Shown: in pieces, positions 7,589 to 16,244 of the stretch
Position numbering within the stretch: position 1 is the stretch's first letter
How the letters are laid out: the number at the start of each line of letters is the position of its first letter
DNA from: CAZADS01 sp964483985
GTDB taxonomy: Bacteria > Pseudomonadota > Alphaproteobacteria > Thalassobaculales > Thalassobaculaceae
NCBI GenBank assembly: GCA_964483985.1
Contig: CAZADS010000039.1
Coordinates: 1 to 37,407, forward strand
Direction: 5' to 3'
DNA length: 37,407 nucleotides
The notes under the pieces: model-generated
What the model was told of the DNA's origin: nothing
What the model saw: only the letters and a program-made list of their open reading frames with translations
The model's database searches: none
Position numbers and translations under genes: made by a program

Positions 7589-8935
7589 ATGACCAAAGTT
7601 ACGGAATCACAAGATGCTACATTGGCATGTTTGGAGATTATTGAACAACAAGATAGCAAAATTAATGCAATGATAACGGTAACTCGTGATGAAGCTATGC
7701 GTCGCGCTAAAGCCGCCGATCAAGCGGCGACGGATGGGAGGTGGCTTGGTCTGTTACATGGCATGCCTTTTGCGATAAAGGATAATATTGCGACGGCGGG
7801 CATTCTAACTACCTCGGGATCAGCTTTTTTTAGTGATCACGTACCAAATGAAAATGCGCCAGTTGTAGATCGATTAGAGCGTGCGGGTGCTGTTATTGTT
7901 GGCAAATCAACATTGCATGAATTTGCGTTTGGAATTAGATCAGACAATACCGTTTCTCAACCCTGTCGTAACCCCTGGCATACCGATCGGGTTCCCGGTG
8001 GTTCGAGCGGGGGCTCCGGAGCCGCAATTGCTGCTAACATGTGCGTTGGAGCGCTTGGTTCGGATACAGGGGGATCCGTTCGGTTGCCGGCTTCCATAAA
8101 TGGTGTAAGTGGTCTAAGACCAACTCATGGACGAGTCCCCAATTATGGCTCCACTCCTGTTAGCCCAAGTTTTGATACGATTGGCCCAATGGCGCGTTCA
8201 GTTGCGGACGTATCTAGAATATTTTCTGTCATAGCTGGATATGATAGACGGGATCCATTTTCAGCGAATAAACCGTTAGATAATTTTCTACCGAGTTTGA
8301 ACGCTGGGATAGAAGGTTTGCGTATTGGAATTCCCCGTAATTTCTACCTAGAAAATATTCATTCTGAAATAGAAACCGCCGTTCAGCGATCTATAAACTT
8401 ATTAGAAAAATTAGGAGCTAAATTAATTGATGTTGACGTTCATGGTGCAGCTGACATGCAACAGTGGGCAACAATTATGATTTTCTCCGACGCATGTGCC
8501 TATCACGGTCAGCGCTTAAAAGAACGTCCTGAGGGTTTTTCTCGGCCAGTCTACGAACGGATGATTACCGGCTTGTCTTTTTCCGCTGTAGACTATTCAA
8601 ATGCATTACGTGCTCGGGAGAATTGGAAGAATCAATTAGGTCGACTGTTTGACGAAATTGATATTCTTTTGTCACCGACATTACCAACACTTGTACCCCC
8701 AATTGAGGATGATAAGTCTCTTTTAGAAGCGACAAAAGATGCTACGCGTAATACTTACGCGGGTGCCTTCGGACAACTCCCAGGTTTATCTATTCCATGT
8801 GGATTTTCGTCAGACGGTTTACCTATCGGGCTCCAGTTGGAGGCGGCATGGTGGAAAGAGACAACGTTGTTACGTGCTGGCCATACTTACCAAAGCGAAA
8901 CAGACTGGCACTTGCAAAAACCATACCTTAGTTGA
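7589..8935 (+). CDS. Amidase signature family hydrolase
   Basis: This 448-residue protein belongs to the amidase signature family. The Ser-cisSer-Lys triad is complete: Lys64 in AIKDNIA, the cis-serine near Ser139 in VPGGSSGGSGAA, and the nucleophile Ser163 in GSDTGGSVRLPAS. The family hydrolyses amides. The closest look-alikes are GatA, allophanate hydrolase and broad catabolic amidases. I favour a catabolic amidase because it sits next to an MFS transporter and no gatB or gatC is nearby. I place the start at ATG 7589, eight bases after CGGAGG. A TTG one codon earlier is also possible. It ends in TGA. With the transporter 40 bases upstream it probably forms a transport-and-hydrolysis unit. 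Confidence 0.88.
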   Translation: MTKVTESQDATLACLEIIEQQDSKINAMITVTRDEAMRRAKAADQAATDGRWLGLLHGMPFAIKDNIATAGILTTSGSAFFSDHVPNENAPVVDRLERAGAVIVGKSTLHEFAFGIRSDNTVSQPCRNPWHTDRVPGGSSGGSGAAIAANMCVGALGSDTGGSVRLPASINGVSGLRPTHGRVPNYGSTPVSPSFDTIGPMARSVADVSRIFSVIAGYDRRDPFSANKPLDNFLPSLNAGIEGLRIGIPRNFYLENIHSEIETAVQRSINLLEKLGAKLIDVDVHGAADMQQWATIMIFSDACAYHGQRLKERPEGFSRPVYERMITGLSFSAVDYSNALRARENWKNQLGRLFDEIDILLSPTLPTLVPPIEDDKSLLEATKDATRNTYAGAFGQLPGLSIPCGFSSDGLPIGLQLEAAWWKETTLLRAGHTYQSETDWHLQKPYLS

Positions 8936-9328
8936 TCAAGCGTATTACCCAACAATAATTTGGGCGATGATTGTGCATCAATTTATTGGAGAAAACTAAC
9001 GTTTAAACTAATGTCACGTCTATATGCTTGATTTCTGTACTGTGATAGTAATTGGCTTCCTTCACTCATTAAGAAGTCATAGATCTAGTGTTATTAATAA
9101 TTGATCAACATTGTCACCTCTGGGATTCTCCGACGTATTAGGTGAGAAAACAGACGTGTTCTAAAGCAGTTTTCAAGGGACAACATTCAGAACGGTTACA
9201 TAAGAGTTTAGACTGTTTGTAAATAGATGCTGTAAACTGTGCTGGATGATAAAAAAGGGGGTCACGTTTCATTATGGTGCAAACGATTTTATAATTGGGA
9301 CCTTTGAATACCCATAAGGAGTACAAAA
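8936..9328. other. Intergenic region with no recognised feature
   Basis: This 393-base AT-rich stretch separates the amidase from the DinB-fold gene. I found no clear terminator after the amidase and no convincing promoter. The only clear signal is a good ribosome binding site, AAGGAG at 9316-9321, in front of the next gene. A 62-codon minus-strand frame here has no homology signal that I recognise. Confidence 0.4.
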
Positions 9329-9823
9329 ATGTTATTGGATTTACCTACCGCGGCTCTTTACAATTCATGGGCTAATAAACGATTATATGCGGTGGCTGGG
9401 CAGTTATCCGCTAAGGAACTGGAAGAAGATCGACTTGGTTTTTTTAAATCGATATTGGGTACGCTAAACCATATATTAGTCGCGGATTTGATTTATAGAG
9501 AAAGATTAGAAAAAAAACCTACTAAATTTACCCGTCTGGACGAAATTTTGTATACAGACTTTGTTGAATTAAGATTTGCCCAGTTTGACCAAGATGATTG
9601 GTATGTTGACTTTTGTAGGGCAATGGATCCTTCGGATCTAGATGATACTTTATCATTCGATACTGTTGAGACGGGAGAGTACTTTAGCCTTCCACTTCGG
9701 ATTTGTCTCACCAATTTGTTTCAACACCAAATTCATCACCGAGGTCAGACCCATCATATGCTCAGCCATGCCGGTTTAGAGCCTCCTCCGTTAGATGTAG
9801 TGCAATTCGGCTCTGACCTGTAG
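9329..9823 (+). CDS. DinB family metal-binding four-helix protein
   Basis: The 164-residue protein fits the DinB/YfiT-like superfamily, a four-helix bundle with a three-histidine metal site. It begins with the typical YNSWANKRLY helix, and the probable metal ligands are His48 (LNHIL), His133 and His137 (FQHQIHHRGQ). Family members act as thiol-dependent transferases, for example with bacillithiol or mycothiol, or as hydrolases, or have no known role. The name comes from DNA-damage-induced genes and does not mean DNA polymerase IV. The ATG follows AAGGAG by seven bases. The flavoprotein gene begins 11 bases after its stop, so the two are probably co-transcribed. Confidence 0.85.
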   Translation: MLLDLPTAALYNSWANKRLYAVAGQLSAKELEEDRLGFFKSILGTLNHILVADLIYRERLEKKPTKFTRLDEILYTDFVELRFAQFDQDDWYVDFCRAMDPSDLDDTLSFDTVETGEYFSLPLRICLTNLFQHQIHHRGQTHHMLSHAGLEPPPLDVVQFGSDL

Positions 9824-9834
9824 TCTTCTAAAAA

Positions 9835-11073
9835 ATGAAGATTCATGATGTTGTTGTTATCGGTGCGGGACAAGCCGGTTTAGCAATCAGCTATAGGTTA
9901 TCCCATGCTGGTATCGAACATGTCGTTCTGGAAAAAGGAAAAATTGGTAATGCATGGCAAGTAGATAGATGGGACTCATTTTGTCTGGTCACGCCCAATT
10001 GGACCATTACACTACCTGGTGCGGAATACGGTGGAGATAAACCTTATGATTTTATGGGTAAAAAAGACTTCATCCAGCATTTAAGGTCTTGGGCCGATAG
10101 TTTTAAGGCACCGGTTTTGGAAGGAATTGAGGTAAAGAAACTGAGGTTTTCAGGGGGTCATTTTATTTTAGAAACAAATATGAAAAATTTTCAAACCAAG
10201 CAGGTGGTAGTGGCTACTGCGACCCACCAGTCGGATAAATATCCTGATTTTTTAAATAAAATACCTAATCACATTTATGTATTATCGGCGTCTAGTTATA
10301 AAAATCCTCCCTCATTGCCGAGAGGTGGAGTTCTTATAATTGGCTCAGGTCAGTCAGGGTGCCAAATTGCGGAAGAATTAAATGCTTTTGGGCTTGATGT
10401 TTTTTTATCGATTGGACGAAGCGGGCGTCTTCCCCGCCGATACAGAGGGCGTGATTGTATAGAATGGCAACGTGATATGGGAGGGCTAGATCGCACTCCT
10501 GCAATGTTGGCAGATCCCATTCAGCGATTTTGGGGCGATCCGCATTTGACGGGTTCTAATGGCGGACGCACACTCTCATTACATGAATTACGAGCAAATG
10601 GTGTGAAATTGTGCGGGAGGCTACTGTCGGTTGAAGGGACCAAGGCAGTATTTGCTGCTGATGTGGTAAATGGAATAGATTTTTCAGATAAGTATGCTAC
10701 CGACTTTAGAACTTCTGTGGATGAATTTGTCTATACTTTTGGGCTAAATGTGCCCAAACCTTCAGCGGAGGAAATGTTAGGTGACCGGCAGGCAGGTGTA
10801 CTAGAACCTGAGCCGATAAAAAGTATTGACTTAGTAGAATCTGGCATTTCAACTATAATATCAGCCACGGGTTTTAAATTCGATTTTTCGTGGATCGAAT
10901 TACCTATTCTTGATGTTTCAGGTTACCCGATTACGGTAAGGGGATTAAGTAAAGTGGCAGGGCTAAATTTTTTAGGTTTAAATTGGATGGTTAAACGTAA
11001 ATCTGGGATAATTTACGGGATAGCTGAAGATTCGCAATATCTTGCAGGCCGCATTATCGAAAATTATAAGTAG
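9835..11073 (+). CDS. FAD/NAD(P)-dependent monooxygenase-like flavoprotein (CzcO-like)
   Basis: The 412-residue protein has two dinucleotide-binding folds. VVIGAGQAGLAISYRL at the N-terminus binds FAD, followed by VLEKGKIGNAW, and LIIGSGQSGCQIAEEL near residues 162-177 should bind NAD(P)H. A late SATGFKFDFSWIELP block completes the flavin-containing monooxygenase/CzcO pattern. The DSFCLVTPNWTITLPG segment near 48-63 is characteristic of this sub-branch. The likely chemistry is NADPH-dependent oxygenation or oxidation of a small organic compound. The substrate is unknown, and the frequent 'K+ transport' label for such proteins is not supported by the fold. It lies directly downstream of the DinB-fold gene. 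The 63-base gap to the convergent LLM gene holds only a weak CCAA/TTGG hairpin. Confidence 0.85.
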   Translation: MKIHDVVVIGAGQAGLAISYRLSHAGIEHVVLEKGKIGNAWQVDRWDSFCLVTPNWTITLPGAEYGGDKPYDFMGKKDFIQHLRSWADSFKAPVLEGIEVKKLRFSGGHFILETNMKNFQTKQVVVATATHQSDKYPDFLNKIPNHIYVLSASSYKNPPSLPRGGVLIIGSGQSGCQIAEELNAFGLDVFLSIGRSGRLPRRYRGRDCIEWQRDMGGLDRTPAMLADPIQRFWGDPHLTGSNGGRTLSLHELRANGVKLCGRLLSVEGTKAVFAADVVNGIDFSDKYATDFRTSVDEFVYTFGLNVPKPSAEEMLGDRQAGVLEPEPIKSIDLVESGISTIISATGFKFDFSWIELPILDVSGYPITVRGLSKVAGLNFLGLNWMVKRKSGIIYGIAEDSQYLAGRIIENYK

Positions 11074-11136
11074 GTTAATCCAAAAATACCGACACCAATT
11101 TTTGTTGGCATCCCATCACCAACTAATTTCTTTTTG

Positions 11137-12195
11137 TTAAATACGTGAAACTACGTTATAGGCAAAATCTTCAACCAACCTATACTGCTGTTCCAAAGGT
11201 GCGATAAAGTTTATTGCATCTAATCCTTGGGATTCTAGTTTGCGCAGTTGTTCTATCATTTCTTCTGGTTGGCCTGCGACGGTAAATGCTTTTATGATAT
11301 CGGGTGTAATGAAACGCATTTCGTCCGGATCCAGATAACTGTAATGGCTTTGATGCAATTTCATGTGGGCCCGTTTTGATTCTCGCTGTTTATGAAAGTC
11401 GATATATTCATCCCAAAACGGCTTTATATAGTCGGGTGGCTCATTTCCCGTCTCTTTCACCCAGTCAACAACAAAATGGACGTTAGCCATAATGGCAGGT
11501 CCCCACAGTTGAATAACCGAATCGTCGGTTAATTTTTCGTCGTGTTTAAGCATAAGAATATTAACTAAAGCAAAAGGCTCGATATTTTCTAAAACCCGCC
11601 CCGCTTGGGCGGCTCCTTTTCGGACATTTGCAATTGCTTCAGGAATAGTGCCGCCTCTCGGGATGCCAGTGATTAGTCCGTCACCGATTTCTCCGGCTAA
11701 AGTTTGAGCTCGGGGGCCAAACCCACCAATATGTATTGGAATATAATTTTCCACGTCTATATATTTGAATTCCTGGTTCTGAAATTGAATTGGGTGCGTA
11801 ATGCCATTCAGGGTGTAATCAACTTCCCCTCCCGTAAGAAGTGCTTTCACTACTCGAATATATTCTGCAAATGCCCTTACACCCATCGGTCGTTGTCCCA
11901 TAGCCCGCATAGCCGTGTTACCAGTACCGATACCTAAAAACGTTCGTCCAGGTGCTATTCTATTAATTGTAGCTATAGCGTTGGCCGTAACGGGGGCCAA
12001 GCGAAGTCCTGCAACAGCAACCCCCGTCCCTATGCGAATAGTCTGTGTTTGATGTGCTGCCAAGGCCAGTACAGCCCAGGCATTAGAGCGAATCATTTGG
12101 GTGTCCGATACCCAACAAAAATCGTAGCCAAGATTTTCGGCTCTACTAATTAGACCGATTTCATCAATTTTAGAGGTTGTAATTCCAAATTTCAT
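11137..12195 (-). CDS. LLM class flavin-dependent oxidoreductase
   Basis: The 352-residue protein is a luciferase-like monooxygenase-family TIM barrel. It shows ENLGYDFCWVSDTQ near residues 19-32, IRIGTGVAVAGLRLAPVTAN near 73-92, the LGIGTGNTAMRAMG block near 106-120, and IPIHIGGFGPRAQTLAGE near 175-192, the usual flavin-site glycine motif. Members use reduced FMN or F420 and act as monooxygenases or hydride-transfer enzymes. Which cofactor is used here cannot be read from the sequence. F420 is possible, since some uncultured alphaproteobacteria are thought to make it. The gene follows the ketopantoate-reductase-like gene on the same strand after about 70 bases and may be co-transcribed with it. 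Confidence 0.87.
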   Translation of the reverse strand: MKFGITTSKIDEIGLISRAENLGYDFCWVSDTQMIRSNAWAVLALAAHQTQTIRIGTGVAVAGLRLAPVTANAIATINRIAPGRTFLGIGTGNTAMRAMGQRPMGVRAFAEYIRVVKALLTGGEVDYTLNGITHPIQFQNQEFKYIDVENYIPIHIGGFGPRAQTLAGEIGDGLITGIPRGGTIPEAIANVRKGAAQAGRVLENIEPFALVNILMLKHDEKLTDDSVIQLWGPAIMANVHFVVDWVKETGNEPPDYIKPFWDEYIDFHKQRESKRAHMKLHQSHYSYLDPDEMRFITPDIIKAFTVAGQPEEMIEQLRKLESQGLDAINFIAPLEQQYRLVEDFAYNVVSRI

Positions 12196-12264
12196 TAATG
12201 GAAACCTTTGTTTTATTTGGAATAATAGCGACTTGATATTGTTGAGGTATGTTTTAGGAAATTT

Positions 12265-13335
12265 TTAGGTTGCCATTTTTCTGTTTTTGTCCAACCAGTC
12301 ATCGACTAGAGCAACCGTCTGATCAATGGCAGATGATTTCCTGTCATAAGTAGCGGCGATAGTTCGTACTAGACGATCCACGCGTTCGATATTTGGGGCC
12401 CCTGCAGCCAAAGCCCTCGCTGCAGAGGATGGGCTAATAAGCGATTCCGCCGCTTTAGCATATTTTTCAAAAGGAACCATGTCGGCTGGATTGGCACCTA
12501 ATGAAACGCAAAGATCTAAAACCCATTCATATACTGATTTCGTTTCGGCTAAATCCACGTGTACGGCATCCCGTATCGTCCTCATCTCAGATTGTTGCAC
12601 ACACCGATAATTACCAGCTAATAGCATGCACCATTTCGCCATTGGAACAAAAATGGATTCATGGACACGTAATTTAACAGGTAATTCCACTAGACCCTCC
12701 CCAGTGTCGAAACGAGCGTGCTCTATGTCGTCTTCGATTTGATGGAGAATGGCCGTATGTTGATCGCTAGTAAATCTTGCAGACTTAAAATTAGTTGGAA
12801 GTCGAACTTGTAATACATTGACAGGTTCATCAGGCGGTCGGAATGCTTGAGGATCTGGACTGCATAGCGTAATTAGATCAGGGTCTAGGCTGTCCCACAC
12901 AGTAGCATCCGCATAGCATTCGCGAAGAGGTTTGGTGTCAAGGCCATTTATCCTTTTCAAGTAGGTTAGTGGCGGCATATTCATAATTGACATACAGGGA
13001 ATTTTAGCTTTTCCAATTTTATTTATTAGATCTCGTACATCAGGAGACCTATATTGGGGTTCCTGCATTGCTAGTACAGCTAAATGAAATTCGGATGGGT
13101 CAATATCTGATGGGCCACTGGCTGATAATTCTCCATTGAGATCCCGTGATTTTATGTCGACGAGTCCATCTCTCCCTTTTATAGGCATTCGGACGATTGT
13201 ACCTGCTTCATTAATTAAATTGGCTTCGGCAGGCAAACAAACAAGCTTCGCATTATGCCCCGCTAAGATAAGTTTGGTAGCTAATAATGAGCCATAGGAG
13301 GCCCCTAGCAAAAGAATGTCGTATTTTTCCGTCAT
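12265..13335 (-). CDS. Ketopantoate reductase/6PGDH-like dehydrogenase
   Basis: The 356-residue protein has an N-terminal Rossmann-like fold, YDILLLGASYGSLLATKL at about residues 5-22, and an overall plan like ApbA/PanE ketopantoate reductases and related 6-phosphogluconate-dehydrogenase-superfamily enzymes. The nucleotide loop reads GASYGS rather than the usual GxGxxG, so cofactor binding may be altered. It is longer than PanE (about 300 residues) and has a long middle insertion with MNMPPLTYLKRINGL, so I do not call it PanE. A role in reducing a 2-oxo acid or oxidising a hydroxy acid in the neighbouring catabolic pathway is inference. The ATG at 13335 has a GGGGA-type ribosome binding site. 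The LLM oxidoreductase lies downstream. Confidence 0.65.
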   Translation of the reverse strand: MTEKYDILLLGASYGSLLATKLILAGHNAKLVCLPAEANLINEAGTIVRMPIKGRDGLVDIKSRDLNGELSASGPSDIDPSEFHLAVLAMQEPQYRSPDVRDLINKIGKAKIPCMSIMNMPPLTYLKRINGLDTKPLRECYADATVWDSLDPDLITLCSPDPQAFRPPDEPVNVLQVRLPTNFKSARFTSDQHTAILHQIEDDIEHARFDTGEGLVELPVKLRVHESIFVPMAKWCMLLAGNYRCVQQSEMRTIRDAVHVDLAETKSVYEWVLDLCVSLGANPADMVPFEKYAKAAESLISPSSAARALAAGAPNIERVDRLVRTIAATYDRKSSAIDQTVALVDDWLDKNRKMAT

Positions 13336-13572
13336 TTGTCTTTATCCCCAAATTCTGAATATATATGCTTACGACTTAGCTGGTTTTGCTTTTTGAGCCA
13401 AATCCAAGTTGATAACTCGTTTTATTTACCGAATAACAGTCAATAGTAGGATGCCTTCGGTTGCAGGGTGTATCAACTATTATCTAATCAATTCCAGTAT
13501 ATAGATAATAGTCAAAATCTATGAATTAATAGAATACTGATTAGAAATTAAAAATGCTAACACGGAATTTGA

Positions 13573-14442
13573 TCAATCTATATTTCGTTGAATTACTAAA
13601 GCGACACCGATTACCGTGACTAACATGCCGAAAATCGAAGAAATAGCTAGTACTTCACCAAACATAAAATATGCCATGATCGCTGCGGTTGGAGGTGTTA
13701 AATAAAACAAAGCAGCTACGTTAGATGCTCGGTTTTGTTTTAACATGAATAAAAGCAACGTGTGTGCACCGAGCGATACTATAAAAATCATCCAAATAAG
13801 AGCACCAAGGAATTTTAAATTCCAATCGACTCTTAATTCTTCAAACAGCCAGGCGCCTATCCCGGTTAAGACCATAGCCACGGCGGCCTGAATAGTGTTG
13901 CCTGTCAGCAAATTCATATTTCTGCAAAAATGTCTCTGGTAAAGAGTTCCTAACGTTATGGAACACACCCCAAAAGATACTAAAATAATACCTAGGGGAT
14001 CGACGTCATTTGCCTTTAGTTGATCCCAAACAATAAACACTAGGCCGCCAAATCCAAGTGTTATTCCGATCCATTGTTGATTTAGAATTTTATGGGTAGA
14101 TACACTATTGAGGAAAATAGCGGTAAGTAGAGGTTGTAGCCCCAAAATTAACGCTACTAAGCCCACTGAAACCCCTCGATCCAGGGCAATAAAGGTGCCA
14201 CTTAGATAGAGTGTTTGAACCAAAAACCCAACGAGGGCTATATGTCCAAAATCAGAAGGTTTCCTTGGCCATGTCGCTCTGAATAACAAGCTAAGTAGGG
14301 CGAAAATGGCCACCACCGTCCCGAATCGCAAAAACATAAAAGTTAGGGGGTCGGTAAAGGGTAACCCAAATTTGGCGCCAATGAAGGCCGAACTCCAAAG
14401 CAACACGAATAATATTGGTGTAGCTTTGATCAATCCATTCAT
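13573..14442 (-). CDS. EamA/DMT family transporter
   Basis: The 289-residue protein has ten predicted membrane helices arranged as two EamA repeats, the plan of the drug/metabolite transporter superfamily (RhaT/YdcZ/RarD-like). The N-terminal ILFVLLWSSAFIGAKFGLP and the FYLTPPTAAIMAYFMFGE segment of the second repeat are typical. Such proteins usually export amino acids or other metabolites across the inner membrane. The substrate is not deducible. The ATG starts 13 bases after the stop of the RidA-family gene on the same strand, so the pair is probably an operon. No terminator is visible in the 237-base AT-rich gap downstream. Confidence 0.88.
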   Translation of the reverse strand: MNGLIKATPILFVLLWSSAFIGAKFGLPFTDPLTFMFLRFGTVVAIFALLSLLFRATWPRKPSDFGHIALVGFLVQTLYLSGTFIALDRGVSVGLVALILGLQPLLTAIFLNSVSTHKILNQQWIGITLGFGGLVFIVWDQLKANDVDPLGIILVSFGVCSITLGTLYQRHFCRNMNLLTGNTIQAAVAMVLTGIGAWLFEELRVDWNLKFLGALIWMIFIVSLGAHTLLLFMLKQNRASNVAALFYLTPPTAAIMAYFMFGEVLAISSIFGMLVTVIGVALVIQRNID

Positions 14443-14455
14443 TTATGAAATTGAG

Positions 14456-14815
14456 CTATTTAGAAGCGGTCACCATAATTTCCACCAATATCTCAGGTAC
14501 AGCTAAGTCTGCTTTAACGCAAGCTCGGACCGGCGGATTATCTTTATCAACCCAAGCGTTCCAAACTACGTTCATAGCTGCAAAGTTGTCCATGTCTGTT
14601 ATCCAAAGATTAGCTTGTAATAATTTCGATTTATCGGTGCCCGCTTTCGCTAAATAACCATCGATACTATCTAAAATTTGTTGCGTTTGACCCGTTATAT
14701 CTGCGGAGCGATCCGATGCCGTAAGACCAGCAACATAAACAATGTTATCTGTTACAACACAACGGCTCATAATCGGACGCGGGTCGGAAGTTTTATCTAT
14801 CCGTGTAATTGACAT
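14456..14815 (-). CDS. RidA/YjgF family enamine/imine deaminase
   Basis: The 119-residue protein is a RidA-superfamily member of normal length. The segment PPVRACVKADLAVPEILVEI carries the arginine (about residue 98) that in RidA holds the carboxylate of the enamine or imine substrate, and VYVAGLTASDRSADITGQT near 27-45 matches the family core. RidA proteins hydrolyse reactive 2-aminoacrylate-type intermediates released by PLP enzymes. Paralogues in catabolic clusters act on pathway-specific imines. A ribosome binding site, GGGAG, lies six bases before the ATG. It is followed 13 bases later by the DMT exporter gene. A second, different RidA-family protein lies at 19645-20112. Confidence 0.88.
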   Translation of the reverse strand: MSITRIDKTSDPRPIMSRCVVTDNIVYVAGLTASDRSADITGQTQQILDSIDGYLAKAGTDKSKLLQANLWITDMDNFAAMNVVWNAWVDKDNPPVRACVKADLAVPEILVEIMVTASK

Positions 14816-14944
14816 ACTAAGCTCCCAAAAAATGGTTTGGATTAATTTAGTTTAAGGTTTTAATTATGGTGATGCTAGACCTTTGGTGGGGTTCTTGATT
14901 TTAATGTAAATTATAATTGGTTCCAAAAAGCTTGTCAGGGGTGA

Positions 14945-15994
14945 CTAAGGCACGTCTATACGATAAATTCGGGCAGCCGTCCCGCTGAAGAGATTGAACT
15001 TCTCCGTATCGCTGGTACCGCGAGCGAGTTTTTTGCAACTGTTCCAATAAATAGGATAACTATAAGATCCTTTGTCTACTGGAAAATTGCTTTCGAACAT
15101 ACAACGATTAGTTCCGAATAATTCAATACATGTCTCGATATACGGACGCCAGGCTTCTGCTAATCGATCAGAACTGGGTGGATTTTCATTTTCGTGAAAG
15201 TCATATCCGTTGATCCGCATACCTAACCCACCTATTTTGATTGTTACATTTGGGCATGAAGATAATTCTTTAATTGAATACGCCCACTGTGCAAATACTT
15301 CGTTGGTTTTGTCTTTATAACCCGCTATGCCTAGGGGTCCTCCACAGTGATCAAGTATAATCGAGGTTTCTGGAAAGTCCTGAGCAAGTTTCGTTAATTC
15401 TGGAATTTGTGGATGATATAGCCAGGCATCAAAAGATAAATCAAGGTTTTGGAGTTCTGAAAAGCCCTTACGAAAGTTGGATTGAGACAAAAGATTTTTG
15501 GGGACGGGGTAATTGGGATTCATGAGTTTAGGGTCTGGATCCCAGGAACTGATATGGCGAATTCCGCGGAATCTTCCACCACCAGCCGCTATGTGGGCTT
15601 CTAGTACAGGGCGAACTGCTTCACCGAGGGACAGGTCTGCGTGACCTACAATTCCAGCACACATTCTTTGATCGCCATAAAGACCACTTGCCCCGATAGC
15701 TGCAACACCGTTGACAAACTCTGTCTCACCAATAGGAGTCATTTCGATGGGGCCGTCAATTCTATGCATAGAGCGGCATTGCACGAATACTGTGGCCGAG
15801 ATGTTATGACCGCTATTGAGATCGGCTGCAAGTTCGTCAATCATGTATCGCCAACCAGGTCTGTCCCAAATATGGTGATGGGGGTCAACGATAGGTAAGT
15901 CAGGTTCTATAATTTCTTCAGTGCGCCGTGCTAGCCAATCATCCCTCACAGGTAAATAAACTGGCTGGGAAGAACCCGTATCAACTTTGGCCAT
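14945..15994 (-). CDS. Amidohydrolase family 2 metal-dependent hydrolase (lactonase-like)
   Basis: This protein of about 349 residues is an amidohydrolase-2 (PF04909) TIM barrel. The metal-binding motif is DPHHHIWDR with His39 and His41. ILDHCGGPLGIAGYKD in the second half gives a further histidine, and MFESNFPVDK near the C-terminus gives the catalytic aspartate. Relatives include 2-pyrone-4,6-dicarboxylate lactonase and fucono- or galactono-lactonases, so hydrolysis of a lactone or cyclic ester is the best guess. I place the start at ATG 15994, which has AAGGAA upstream at good spacing, rather than at the TTG two codons earlier. It is divergent from the GMC oxidoreductase and lies 129 bases upstream of the RidA gene on the same strand. 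Confidence 0.87.
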   Translation of the reverse strand: MAKVDTGSSQPVYLPVRDDWLARRTEEIIEPDLPIVDPHHHIWDRPGWRYMIDELAADLNSGHNISATVFVQCRSMHRIDGPIEMTPIGETEFVNGVAAIGASGLYGDQRMCAGIVGHADLSLGEAVRPVLEAHIAAGGGRFRGIRHISSWDPDPKLMNPNYPVPKNLLSQSNFRKGFSELQNLDLSFDAWLYHPQIPELTKLAQDFPETSIILDHCGGPLGIAGYKDKTNEVFAQWAYSIKELSSCPNVTIKIGGLGMRINGYDFHENENPPSSDRLAEAWRPYIETCIELFGTNRCMFESNFPVDKGSYSYPIYWNSCKKLARGTSDTEKFNLFSGTAARIYRIDVP

Positions 15995-16244
15995 ATCCAA
16001 TTCCTTTCCCTAGATATCAACGATCAAGCAATGTTAAACAGAAGGCAAGAGTGTGTAATGAGATGTTAATAAATTTGCAATTAGAATCACTTCCGCGATT
16101 ATTAATTGGTTTTATTAACTCAGTGTGAATGTTTCGTGGTCTAATTGATATATCTTTAGAGTTATTAGACCTTGTTAATATCTTCTACATGAGACAGTTT
16201 GTTCGGTTCTCTACAACTCCCTGTTAATCGTTTTCGGGCACTAG

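Noticed and set aside
7589..8935. Amidase as GatA of the Gln-tRNA amidotransferase
   Set aside because: There is no gatB or gatC next to it, the neighbours are catabolic, and a GlnRS is present in the window.
9138..9326. 62-codon minus-strand frame upstream of the DinB-fold gene
   Set aside because: It has no recognisable motif and no ribosome binding site, and it covers the likely promoter region of the next gene.
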